From Prevotellaceae bacterium (lineage in GTDB: Bacteria; Bacteroidota; Bacteroidia; Bacteroidales; UBA932): DNA of 12,621 nucleotides. Positions 5,813-12,621 of this stretch are shown one piece after another. Where the stretch lies: NCBI GenBank assembly GCA_031290755.1, contig JAITMY010000162.1, forward strand, positions 1 to 12,621, read 5' to 3'. Under the pieces are notes generated by a model that was not told the origin of the DNA, made no database searches, and saw only the letters and a program-made list of their open reading frames with translations. Position 1 is the first letter of the stretch; each line of letters starts with the position of its first letter. The position numbers were made by a program, and so were the translations under genes.

Positions 5813-5832
5813 AAAACCCCTCGCCTTGCGAG
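5813..5832 (-). terminator. Weak terminator-like hairpin after uxaB
   Basis: On the minus strand CTCGC pairs with GCGAG around a 3-base loop (5820-5832), followed by GGGTTTTA. The stem is short, so readthrough into the larger hairpin at 5656-5784 is likely. Confidence 0.3.
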
Positions 5833-5902
5833 CGGCTCCTCTTGTGTGTGTTTACGATGTGTTCATAGTTGTATAATCTAAAAGTTAGTAATTCGTGATT
5901 TT

Positions 5903-7336
5903 CTACAGCTTCGCCGCCTCCATCGCTCCCTTGCGCAGTATGGCGTCGATGCTTGCGGTGAGCAGCTCGGGGAGGCCTTTCACCTCGTTCAAGTCTTCGC
6001 CCCAGATGAAGCGGGCAGCCAGCACGCCTTGCGCCACCTTGCCCGCGTCGCTGCTTGCCCAGAGCGAAGTGAGCAGGTCGAGTATCTGCGGGTCGTCGTT
6101 GGGCGTAATGGTGTCGTTGCCACGCTTGCCGCCGCGGTAGTACACGCAAATGGCGGCGAGGCCCAGCACCAACCCTTTTGGCAGCGTGCCCCTGCGCGCT
6201 AAGTAGATTTTCAGGCCGGGCAGGTCGCGCGTTTTGAACTTGGGGAACGAGTTGAGCATGATGCTCGTTACGAAGTGCTTCACAAAGGGGTTGCGGAAGC
6301 GGTCGAGCACATCGTTGGCAAATTTTTCGAGTTCGGCCTTCGGCAAATTCAGGGTGGGCAAGAGTTCGTCGAACATCACGCGGCGCACGAATGCGCCAAT
6401 CACCTCGTGCTCGCAGGCCTCGCGCACGGTGTCGAGGCCGCTCAGGTAGGCCACGGGCGAGAGGACGGTGTGCGGCCCGTTGAGCAGCGTTACCTTGCGC
6501 TCGTGGTAGGGCTTTTCGCTGGGCACAAACAGCACGTTCAGCCCCGCCTTGTCCGCAGGGAACTCCCGCGCCACGCTCGCCGGCGCCTCTATCACCCACA
6601 GGTGGAAGATTTCGCCCTTCACCACCAGCTTGTCTTCGTAGCCCACTCTGGCCAGAATTTCGCCGATGTTATCCTTGGGGTAGCCCGGCACGATGCGGTC
6701 AACCAGCGTGCTGTACACCCCGCACGAGGCCTCAAACCACGCCTTGAACTCCGCCCCCAGCTGCCACTGCTCGATGTACAGCTCGATGCACTTTTTCAGC
6801 TCTGCGCCGTTGTGAAAAATCAGCTCGCAGGGCATGATGAGAAGCCCCTTGTCTGCCGCGCCCTTAAAGGTTTTGAAGCGGTGGTAGAGCAGCTGGGTGA
6901 GCTTGCCGGGGTACGACTTGGCAGGCTTGTCGTCCAGCCTGTCTTCGGCGCGAAACGCGATGCCGGCCTCGGTGGTGTTTGAAATGACAAACCGCATGTC
7001 GGGGTTTTCGGCCAGCTTCAGGTACTCGCCGAACTGCGCGTAGGGGTTCAGCCCGCGGCTGATAACGTCTATCAGCTGGATGCTGTCCACCTGCTTGCCT
7101 GCGTCAATGCCTTGCAGGTTGAGGTGGTAAAGCCCGTCCTGCGCGTTGAGCGCGTCCACCATGCCGCTTTCAATGGGCTGCACCACCACCACGCTGCTGT
7201 CGAAGGCGGCTTTTTCGTTCATGTTGAACACTATCCAATCCACAAAGGCTCGAAGGAAGTTGCCCTCGCCGAACTGTATGATGCGCTCGGGGCGTAGCTT
7301 TGCCGCAGGGGCTGTTTTTCTGTTTAGCTGGTTCAT
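5903..7336 (-). CDS. uxaB: Tagaturonate reductase (altronate oxidoreductase)
   Basis: This 477-residue cytosolic NAD-dependent enzyme interconverts D-tagaturonate and D-altronate in galacturonate breakdown. It aligns well, from memory, with E. coli UxaB along its length: RPERIIQFGEGNFLRAFVDW (nucleotide-binding start, near 15-34), FVISNTTEAGI, IMPCELIFHNG, STLVDRIVPGYP and FRNPFVKH. The polyol long-chain dehydrogenase catalytic pattern KxxxxNxxH is present as Lys281, Asn286 and His289 (KVTLLNGPH). Length is normal for the family. It lies 49 bases downstream of a LacI-family gene on the same strand with no -7 box between them, so the two are probably one transcript. Other hexuronate genes are not in the window. 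Fructuronate reductase (UxuB) or mannitol dehydrogenase is less likely given the specific match to UxaB. Confidence 0.92.
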   Translation of the reverse strand: MNQLNRKTAPAAKLRPERIIQFGEGNFLRAFVDWIVFNMNEKAAFDSSVVVVQPIESGMVDALNAQDGLYHLNLQGIDAGKQVDSIQLIDVISRGLNPYAQFGEYLKLAENPDMRFVISNTTEAGIAFRAEDRLDDKPAKSYPGKLTQLLYHRFKTFKGAADKGLLIMPCELIFHNGAELKKCIELYIEQWQLGAEFKAWFEASCGVYSTLVDRIVPGYPKDNIGEILARVGYEDKLVVKGEIFHLWVIEAPASVAREFPADKAGLNVLFVPSEKPYHERKVTLLNGPHTVLSPVAYLSGLDTVREACEHEVIGAFVRRVMFDELLPTLNLPKAELEKFANDVLDRFRNPFVKHFVTSIMLNSFPKFKTRDLPGLKIYLARRGTLPKGLVLGLAAICVYYRGGKRGNDTITPNDDPQILDLLTSLWASSDAGKVAQGVLAARFIWGEDLNEVKGLPELLTASIDAILRKGAMEAAKL

Positions 7337-7385
7337 AAAAGTTGTTTTTTAAGTAAATAATTTTGTAGCCTATACTGTAGCTCGG

Positions 7386-8477
7386 TCAATCCACGTCAAA
7401 CGGGTAAACCTTGTAGTCGTCGATGTTTTCTTTCAGCAAAATATCAATGGGCATGTAGCACACCGGCGCCGTAACGGTTTCGTTAAACGCAAGGTACTTG
7501 GCCAGCGCCATCAGGCCGTAGTAGCCTTGCAGCTGCGGGCGCTGCGCGATGATGCACTCCACGACGCCGTTTTTCAGGAAGCGCACGTTGCGGTCGAGCA
7601 AGTCGTAGCCTATGGCGCGGATGTTTTTCAGCTTGTGCTTTTCCAAAAAGTCAGCCACGCAGTGTATGCGCGAGTTGAACATGATGATGCCCCGTATGTT
7701 GTGGTTTTTCCGAAACAGCTCGGCGAGCTGCGCCTCGTTTCTGCTGTCGTCGTCAGCGTGCAGGTCAACGCGCAGTATTTTGTAGTCTGCCTCAAGCGAG
7801 TACTTTTCGAGGTAGGCAAGGAAGCCCTCCTCCCGCTTGGCGGTTTGGTTGGAGCCTACTGCGTTGCCCACCAGCAGAATGGTCGATGATTTTTCGAGGT
7901 TGCTCATCATCATTTTCGCCGCCACGTAGCCGCTCTGGTACGACCGCGGCCCGTAGTAGGCAAGGCTGTTTATCCCATCCACGTTGGAGTCTATGAACAC
8001 AAACGGAATGTTGCGGTCTTCCAGCACCCTGGTCAGCTTCAGCACCTCGCGCTTGAAAAACGGCGCCATCAGCACGCCGTCGGGGTTGAGCTTTTGCAGC
8101 TCCTGCGCCGCCTTGCTAAACGAAGCGATATCGTACTGGTTAAACTGCAAGATTTCAACCCTCACGCGAAAGTCCACCACCTCTTCCTCCGCCCGCCCGA
8201 TGCCCTTGATAACGTCCAGCCAGTATTCGCCATACGTTGACTCGGGCAGCAGCACGGCAAGCTTGTAGTCGTTCTTGATGGCCAGCAGCTGCGCCATTTT
8301 GTTCGGCTTGAAGTCCATCCTGCTCAAGATTTTTTCAATGCGCTGCTGGTTGTCGAGCGACACCCCGCCACGGTTGTGAATCACGCGGTCAACGGTGCCC
8401 ACCGAGACCTTCGCCACGCGGGCAATGTCCTTGATGCGCACCTTATCTCCGGGAAATTTACTCCTCTTGATTGCCAT
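7386..8477 (-). CDS. LacI-family transcriptional regulator
   Basis: This 363-residue protein begins with a helix-turn-helix, VRIKDIARVAKVSVGTVDRV (about 13-32), with the hinge helix following. TVDRVIHNRG replaces the usual TVSRVLN, as is common in Bacteroidetes members. The rest is a periplasmic-binding-protein-like sensor (YKLAVLLPESTYGEYW, LNPDGVLMAPFF, IPFVFIDSNVDG, RAIGYDLLDRNV). It should bind an operator and release or engage it on binding a sugar; the adjoining uxaB suggests a hexuronate-pathway ligand, which is inference. It is the first gene of a likely two-gene operon with uxaB, with a promoter about 50 bases upstream. No membrane segment is present. Confidence 0.9.
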   Translation of the reverse strand: MAIKRSKFPGDKVRIKDIARVAKVSVGTVDRVIHNRGGVSLDNQQRIEKILSRMDFKPNKMAQLLAIKNDYKLAVLLPESTYGEYWLDVIKGIGRAEEEVVDFRVRVEILQFNQYDIASFSKAAQELQKLNPDGVLMAPFFKREVLKLTRVLEDRNIPFVFIDSNVDGINSLAYYGPRSYQSGYVAAKMMMSNLEKSSTILLVGNAVGSNQTAKREEGFLAYLEKYSLEADYKILRVDLHADDDSRNEAQLAELFRKNHNIRGIIMFNSRIHCVADFLEKHKLKNIRAIGYDLLDRNVRFLKNGVVECIIAQRPQLQGYYGLMALAKYLAFNETVTAPVCYMPIDILLKENIDDYKVYPFDVD

Positions 8478-8517
8478 ATTAGCTCACCTAATTATACACC
8501 TTTTCCTAAAACTGCTC

Positions 8518-8538
8518 CGCTTGAGCGCAACAAAAGTA
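8518..8538 (-). promoter_or_regulatory. Promoter -7 box and possible operator of the LacI-family/uxaB operon
   Basis: TACTTTTG (minus strand, 8531-8538) fits the -7 consensus; a CTG about 20 bases upstream is a weak -33. Transcription should start near 8526, giving a leader of about 50 bases. CGCTTGAGCG (8518-8527) has symmetric CGCT/AGCG arms and covers that start, the right place for an autoregulatory operator, but it is short for a LacI site. Confidence 0.45.
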
Positions 8539-8595
8539 ATCTTTTTCATGTAATTAAGCAGCATTTCAAATATTTTTTTTTCACCCTGCCCTACT

Positions 8596-9246
8596 TTATA
8601 TCTGGTAGTCGGCTGCATCCGCCAAGCCCATGCGCATGGCGTAGCGAATGGCCTCGTAGGCCGTGTTGACCCCCAACTTCCGGAAGATGTTCTTGCGGTG
8701 CGCCACCACGGTGTGCTGGCTAATGCACCGTATGTCAGCCACTTCCTTGCTACTTTTGCCCAGCACAATGAGCTGCAAAATCCCCACTTCGGTTTTGGAG
8801 AGGGGTACCTTTTCATGCGACTCTTCCGCCGTGTTCAGCAGCTCCTTGGCGCGGGCGCAGAGGTAGCGCTCGCCATGCAGCGCTGCCCGAATGGCCTCCA
8901 CTACCTCATCCTCCGCATCGCCCTTGAAGACCAAGCTGATATTGTCGGCATCCACGGCCACCTGCTTCACGAACATGCCGCTCAGCTCCGCGGAGAGCAG
9001 CAGGATGTGCGCCGAGGGGAACCGTGCGCTCAGGTTGATTAGCTCCTGCGCCCGCATGAAGTCAAACAGCGTGTAGTCGAGCACCACCAGCGCGTTGGGG
9101 TGCTGCACTAAGCGCTGCACAAGCGTGGCCTTCCTGTCGGCCTCCAGCACGAGGCAGCCGGGCGCTGCCTTCCGTATGAAGTGCAGGGCACCGGCGCGGG
9201 TAAGCGCCTGATTGTCTGCCATTAATATAGGGTCTCTCTCAGCCAT
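8596..9246 (-). CDS. NarL/LuxR-type response regulator, orphan
   Basis: This 216-residue protein has a receiver domain (about 1-125) and a LuxR-type DNA-binding domain (about 147-210). The receiver keeps Asp11, the phospho-acceptor Asp57 (VVLDYTL), Ser85 and Lys108; the second N-terminal acid is Asn12 rather than Asp or Glu. The DNA-binding domain has the usual LSKTEVGILQLIVLGKSSKEVA start and TVVAHRKNIFRKLGV recognition helix. No sensor kinase lies in the window, so its partner and regulon are unknown. The gene has its own promoter. It is followed after 118 bases by the LacI-family gene, which has a separate promoter, so a shared function is not implied. Confidence 0.9.
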   Translation of the reverse strand: MAERDPILMADNQALTRAGALHFIRKAAPGCLVLEADRKATLVQRLVQHPNALVVLDYTLFDFMRAQELINLSARFPSAHILLLSAELSGMFVKQVAVDADNISLVFKGDAEDEVVEAIRAALHGERYLCARAKELLNTAEESHEKVPLSKTEVGILQLIVLGKSSKEVADIRCISQHTVVAHRKNIFRKLGVNTAYEAIRYAMRMGLADAADYQI

Positions 9247-9285
9247 TTTTTCTATCCACTCTCCATGTTATCGGTTTGATGCCTG

Positions 9286-9293
9286 CAAAGATA
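9286..9293 (-). promoter_or_regulatory. -7 box of the response regulator gene
   Basis: TATCTTTG on the minus strand fits TAnnTTTG and lies 40 bases upstream of the ATG at 9246. The -33 region is T-rich without a clear TTG. Confidence 0.5.
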
Positions 9294-9410
9294 ACTATAT
9301 TTCTCTATAAAAATAGCTAAGCGTTTTTTATTTTCGGCTGATTTCCACCATATTATAAAATGGCAGGGGCTACCTACCCTATTTAGAGCACTAAAAAATC
9401 AATGTTTTTT

Positions 9411-9440
9411 TTGACAAAAAAAAATTTTAAGCTACATTTG
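9411..9440 (+). promoter_or_regulatory. Strong Bacteroidetes promoter for tRNA-Glu and rpsT
   Basis: TTG (9411-9413, in a T-run), a 19-base spacer and TACATTTG (9433-9440) match the Bacteroidetes consensus fully. Transcription should start near 9446, about 16 bases before the tRNA. Confidence 0.85.
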
Positions 9441-9461
9441 CACCCCATAAAAAGAAATTAA

Positions 9462-9533
9462 GGCCCATTCGTCTATCGGTTAGGACGTCAGATTTTCATT
9501 CTGAAAAGAGGAGTTCGACTCTCCTATGGGCTA
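9462..9533 (+). tRNA. tRNA-Glu(UUC)
   Basis: The 72-base cloverleaf has acceptor arms GGCCCAT and ATGGGCT (first pair G-U) and discriminator A9533. The anticodon stem TCAGA/TCTGA surrounds the loop TTTTCAT, giving anticodon TTC, and the T arm is AGGAG-TTCGACT-CTCCT. CCA is not encoded. No terminator separates it from rpsT, 27 bases downstream, so the two are probably transcribed together and the tRNA is cut out. Confidence 0.95.
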
Positions 9534-9560
9534 CTTTTTAAAAACAAAAAGACTGAAAAT

Positions 9561-9815
9561 ATGGCAAACATTAAATCGGCAATCAAAAGGATTCGCCAAG
9601 ACGAGAAGCGCAGGCTGCACAACCGCTACTACGCCCGCACAACCCGCAACGCTGTGAAGGCGCTGCGCAACACCACCGACAAGGCTACCGCCGTGGCCCT
9701 GCTTCCCAAGGTGTCGAGCATGCTTGACAAGCTGGTCAAGATTAGCGTTATTCACAAGAATAAAGCCGGCAACCTCAAAAGCGCCATCACGCTGCACGTC
9801 AACAAGCTCGCGTAG
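9561..9815 (+). CDS. rpsT: 30S ribosomal protein S20
   Basis: This 84-residue, Lys/Arg-rich protein starts MANIKSAIKRIRQDEKRRLHN, the S20 signature, and ends AITLHVNKLA. S20 binds 16S rRNA early in 30S assembly. The A-rich leader (AAAAACAAAAAGACTGAAAAT) with no Shine-Dalgarno is typical of Bacteroidetes. It is probably transcribed from the promoter ahead of tRNA-Glu. Confidence 0.97.
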   Translation: MANIKSAIKRIRQDEKRRLHNRYYARTTRNAVKALRNTTDKATAVALLPKVSSMLDKLVKISVIHKNKAGNLKSAITLHVNKLA

Positions 9816-9843
9816 CTTTTTGCCAAGCAGCATTTTGAGTATC

Positions 9844-9869
9844 GCTAAGCTCGCATCTGCAAGCTTAGC
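9844..9869. other. Hairpin between rpsT and the peptidase gene
   Basis: GCTAAGCT (9844-9851) pairs perfectly with AGCTTAGC (9862-9869) around a 10-base loop. There is no T-run on either side, so it may slow 3' decay of the rpsT mRNA rather than terminate. No convincing promoter for the next gene was found, so readthrough is possible. Confidence 0.45.
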
Positions 9870-9921
9870 CATGCCGCTATTTCTGTATGCATCACTTAGT
9901 ACTTAATCTTTAAACCTCACC

Positions 9922-12030
9922 ATGAAAAAAATTTCTATCGTGTCGCTCGTCGCACTATGCGCAGCAGCAGGCTGCCAGCAAAACGTCGGGGTGAAGTACC
10001 CCGAAACAAGAAAGGTTGGCCACGTGGACAGCTACTTTGGCACGCAGGTGCCCGACCCCTACCGCTGGCTCGAGGACGACCGCTCGGACTCCACCGCCGC
10101 CTGGGTGAAGGCCGAGAACGAGGTAACGTTTGGCTACCTCGAGCAGATACCCTTCCGCAGCAAGCTCAAGGAGGCGCTGACAAAAGTCTGGAACTACCCA
10201 AAAGAGGGTACCCCCCAGCGGCACGGCGGCAAGTACTTCGTGTACCGCAACAACGGCCTGCAAAACCAGCCGGTGCTCTACGTCTCCGACGGGCTGGACG
10301 GCGAGCGGCGCGTGTTCCTCGACCCCAACACCCTCGCCGCCGACGGCACCACAGCGGTGGGCAGCCTCAGCGTGTCGAACGACAACAAGTACGTGGCCTA
10401 CACGCTGTCGTCGGGAGGCTCGGACTGGAAGGAAATCCGACTGAAAGACATTGACGGAAACGACTTGCCCGACGTGCTGAAGTGGGTAAAGTTTACCTAC
10501 ATTGCGTGGCAGGGCGACGGCTTCTACTACAGCGGCTACGACGCGCCGAAGGGCAGCGCCCTATCCGATCAAAACACGTTCAACAAGGTGTACTACCACC
10601 AGCTGGGAACGCCGCAGGCCGCAGACCGCCTCGTGTATATCGACCTGCAAAATCCGCTGCGCTACCACAACGCCACCACCACCAGCGACGAGCGCTTCCT
10701 CATCCTCAACGTGTCGGGCGGCACGGACGGCAACACCCTCGCCGTGAAGTCCCCCTCCACAAGCGGGGGTTTCGCGCAGATAACGCCGAGCACGTTCGAT
10801 TACGAGTTCACGCCCGTCGAAAACTTTGGCGACGACCTCTACATCCTCACCAACCACGAGGCGCCGCGCTACCGCCTGATGTGCGTTAACCTCAAAAACC
10901 CCGCGCGCCCGCAGTGGAAAACCATTATCCCCGAAGGCGACGACGTGCTCCGCACCGTAGAGGTGGTGGGCGATAAGCTCGTGGCCGAATACCTGCACAA
11001 CGCCTACTCGCAGCTGTTTGTGTTTGACAAAGACGGGGGCAGCAAAACCCCGCTCGCGCTGCCGGGCATCGGCACCTTAGGCAGCCTCAGCGGTAAAAAG
11101 GGCGAGGCGGAAATGTTCTACTCCTTCTCCTCCTTCGCCACGCCATCCACCATCTACCGCATTGCCAACATCAACGTGCCCGCCGCCACGCTGCACAAGG
11201 CCACCGAGCTGAGCATCACCCCGGCCAAGTACATCACCGAGCAGGTGTGGTACGAAAGCAAGGACAGCACCCGCATTCCAATGTTCATCACCTACAAGGA
11301 GGGCACGCCGCGCAGCGGCACCACCCCCACCCTACTCTACGGCTACGGCGGCTTCAACATCAGCATGACGCCGGGCTTCAGCGTGCGCAACCTCTTCTTC
11401 CTCGAAGCTGGCGGCATCTACGCAGAGGCCTGCCTGCGCGGCGGCGGCGAGTTCGGCAGCGAGTGGCACAAGGCCGGCACCAAGCTGCAAAAGCAAAACG
11501 TGTTCAACGACTTCATCGCCGCCGCCGAGTACCTCGTCAGCGAAAAGTACACCTCGCCCGAAAAGCTCGCCATCGCCGGAGGCTCCAACGGAGGCCTGCT
11601 CGTGGGCGCCTGCATGACCCAGCGCCCCGACCTGTTCCGCGTGGCGCTGCCCGCCGTGGGCGTGATGGACATGCTCCGCTTCCACAAGTTCACCGTGGGC
11701 TGGGGGTGGGCGGACGACTACGGCTCAAGCGACAGCGAGGAGGAGTTTCGCTACCTCCTCGGCTACTCGCCGCTGCACAACATCAAGGCGGGCGCGTGCT
11801 ACCCCGCAACGCTCATCACCACCGCCGACCACGACGACCGCGTGGTGCCCGCCCACTCCTTCAAGTTCGCCGCCACCATGCAGGCTGCGCAGACCTGCCA
11901 CAACCCCGTCCTCATCCGCATCGCAACCATGGCGGGGCACGGCGCAGGCAAGTCCACCGCCAAGTCCATTGAGGAGGTTGCCGACATCTGCGCCTTCACC
12001 TTCTGGAATCTGGGGATAAAATACGAGTGA
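9922..12030 (+). CDS. Prolyl oligopeptidase (family S9A), lipoprotein
   Basis: This 702-residue protein cleaves short peptides after proline. A type II signal peptide ends AAGC (Cys18). The next residues (QQNVG) lack the acidic surface-export signal, so it is probably anchored facing the periplasm. The family N-terminus reads DPYRWLEDDRSD; a seven-bladed beta-propeller spans roughly 85-430, and an alpha/beta hydrolase domain follows. The catalytic triad is visible: Ser555 in GGSNGGLL, Asp638 in ADHDDRVVP and His673 in AGHGAGK, matching porcine prolyl oligopeptidase Ser554, Asp641 and His680. YGYGGFNIS supplies the oxyanion region. Length is normal for the family. The stop overlaps the GTG start of the next gene. 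The usual role is peptide nutrition or turnover; nothing in the neighbourhood narrows it. Confidence 0.95.
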   Translation: MKKISIVSLVALCAAAGCQQNVGVKYPETRKVGHVDSYFGTQVPDPYRWLEDDRSDSTAAWVKAENEVTFGYLEQIPFRSKLKEALTKVWNYPKEGTPQRHGGKYFVYRNNGLQNQPVLYVSDGLDGERRVFLDPNTLAADGTTAVGSLSVSNDNKYVAYTLSSGGSDWKEIRLKDIDGNDLPDVLKWVKFTYIAWQGDGFYYSGYDAPKGSALSDQNTFNKVYYHQLGTPQAADRLVYIDLQNPLRYHNATTTSDERFLILNVSGGTDGNTLAVKSPSTSGGFAQITPSTFDYEFTPVENFGDDLYILTNHEAPRYRLMCVNLKNPARPQWKTIIPEGDDVLRTVEVVGDKLVAEYLHNAYSQLFVFDKDGGSKTPLALPGIGTLGSLSGKKGEAEMFYSFSSFATPSTIYRIANINVPAATLHKATELSITPAKYITEQVWYESKDSTRIPMFITYKEGTPRSGTTPTLLYGYGGFNISMTPGFSVRNLFFLEAGGIYAEACLRGGGEFGSEWHKAGTKLQKQNVFNDFIAAAEYLVSEKYTSPEKLAIAGGSNGGLLVGACMTQRPDLFRVALPAVGVMDMLRFHKFTVGWGWADDYGSSDSEEEFRYLLGYSPLHNIKAGACYPATLITTADHDDRVVPAHSFKFAATMQAAQTCHNPVLIRIATMAGHGAGKSTAKSIEEVADICAFTFWNLGIKYE

Positions 12031-12545
12031 AAGTTTACACCAAAACCGGCGACCTCGGCCTCACCTCGCTCGGCAACAGCGAGCGCACGAGCAAGGCCGA
12101 CCTGCGCGTGGAGGCCTACGGCACGCTCGACGAGCTGAGCGCCCACCTCGGCCTCCTCGCCGTGCAGCAGGGGCTTGAGGAGCACACCCGCGGCGTGCTG
12201 CAAGGCGTGCAGCAGCAGCTGATGCGCCACGCCGCCACCGTAGCCCGCTGCAAGGACGTGGCCATAGACACCGCCGCCACTGCCGCGCTTGAGCGCGAAA
12301 TAGATGCGCTTGAGGCCGCGCTGGCGCCCCTACGGGGCTTCGTAGTGCCGGGCGGCAATCCCGCCGCCGCCCAAGCCCACGTGGCCCGCTGCGTGTGCCG
12401 CCGCGCCGAGCGCCTCGTAGTCGCCCTCACCAGCCGCGACGGCGCCGCCTCGCCCAACCTGCTGCCGCTGCTTAACCGCCTGTCCGACTACCTTTTTGTG
12501 CTGGCGCGTAGCCTCTGCGAAGAAAAATCGCCCGATGCTTGCTAA
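12027..12545 (+). CDS. Cob(I)alamin adenosyltransferase, PduO type
   Basis: This 172-residue enzyme transfers the adenosyl group of ATP to cob(I)alamin to make coenzyme B12. Family marks are KVYTKTGDLGLTSL (2-15, ATP site), RVEAYGTLDELSAHLG (27-42), FVVPGG (105-110), HVARCVCRRAER (118-129) and LNRLSDYLFVLAR near the C-terminus. It starts at GTG (12027), sharing four bases (GTGA) with the stop of the peptidase gene, so translational coupling is likely; the start is fixed because the family begins M-K-V-Y-T. No B12-dependent enzyme or B12 riboswitch is in the window, and the link to the peptidase looks organisational rather than metabolic. It could carry the symbol pduO or mmaB. Confidence 0.93.
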   Translation: MKVYTKTGDLGLTSLGNSERTSKADLRVEAYGTLDELSAHLGLLAVQQGLEEHTRGVLQGVQQQLMRHAATVARCKDVAIDTAATAALEREIDALEAALAPLRGFVVPGGNPAAAQAHVARCVCRRAERLVVALTSRDGAASPNLLPLLNRLSDYLFVLARSLCEEKSPDAC

Positions 12546-12568
12546 TTCAAAAACTTTCGCTACCTTCG
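12539..12568 (+). promoter_or_regulatory. Promoter of the gene at the right edge
   Basis: TTG (12539-12541), a 19-base spacer and TACCTTCG (12561-12568) form a promoter one base off consensus that overlaps the adenosyltransferase stop. The leader to the ATG at 12604 is about 30 bases and A/C-rich. Confidence 0.55.
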
Positions 12569-12603
12569 CCCCAATTTGTAACCAACATCTAACAAAAAGC
12601 ACT

Positions 12604-12621
12604 ATGTTAAACAACTACAAA
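12604..12621 (+). CDS. Start of an unidentified gene, cut by the window end
   Basis: ATG at 12604 opens a frame reading MLNNYK before the window ends. A good promoter about 36 bases upstream and an A-rich leader support a real start. Six residues are too few to identify it. Confidence 0.5.

Noticed and set aside
5811..6599. 262-codon frame overlapping the end of uxaB on the same strand
   Set aside because: It is an Arg/Ala-rich alternative frame of uxaB, which is complete and well conserved.
7337..7385. Separate promoter for uxaB
   Set aside because: No TAnnTTTG-like box with a proper -33 is seen in the 49 bases; co-transcription with the LacI-family gene is simpler.

Overview
The window looks like a chromosomal piece from a Bacteroidota (Bacteroidetes) bacterium, probably a Bacteroidales-like lineage with fairly GC-rich coding sequence. 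The evidence is repeated promoters of the Bacteroidetes sigma type (TTG, 19-21 bases, then TAnnTTTG), A/T-rich leaders without Shine-Dalgarno sequences, a DUF6261-type protein, a lipoprotein with a Cys-Ser-Lys-Asp export signal, and a tRNA-Glu/rpsT unit. Species cannot be told from this window alone.

Region 1 (1-975, AT-rich, minus strand) is a small toxin-antitoxin-like island. A complete PIN-domain gene (418-885) overlaps a 60-residue partner (246-428). Downstream lies a second PIN gene that begins at 143 and is stopped by TAA at codon 46, where the aligned complete copy has its conserved Glu. Both PIN genes have a good promoter, and each promoter follows a near-identical terminator hairpin (191-225 and 937-971, 32 of 35 bases the same).

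Region 2 (976-2663) holds a DUF6261-like gene on the minus strand (1112-2071). Its 3' end carries stacked hairpins. The 592-base gap upstream (2072-2663) has no convincing gene. It holds a 42-bp tandem array of palindromic units (2100-2280), three further hairpins (2318-2343, 2388-2421, 2484-2538) and promoters for the two flanking divergent genes.

Region 3 (2664-4811) is recG on the plus strand, with a -7 box so close to the ATG that the mRNA may be leaderless. A strong, probably bidirectional terminator separates it from a convergent minus-strand lipoprotein gene (4864-5502). The 400-base gap 5503-5902 contains a 129-base nested inverted repeat (5656-5784) that folds best as minus-strand RNA and is followed by a run of seven U.

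Region 4 (5903-9293, minus strand) contains an orphan NarL/LuxR-type response regulator, then a LacI-family regulator and uxaB (tagaturonate reductase). The LacI gene and uxaB are 49 bases apart and probably form a hexuronate-use operon.

Region 5 (9411-12621, plus strand) has a textbook promoter driving tRNA-Glu(UUC) and rpsT. Next come a prolyl oligopeptidase lipoprotein and a PduO-type cobalamin adenosyltransferase that overlap by 4 bases. A further promoter drives a gene cut off by the window end. Most of the window is ordinary housekeeping and catabolic sequence. The unexplained material is the 129-base hairpin, the 42-bp palindromic array with its neighbouring hairpins, and the repeated terminator/promoter/PIN layout.
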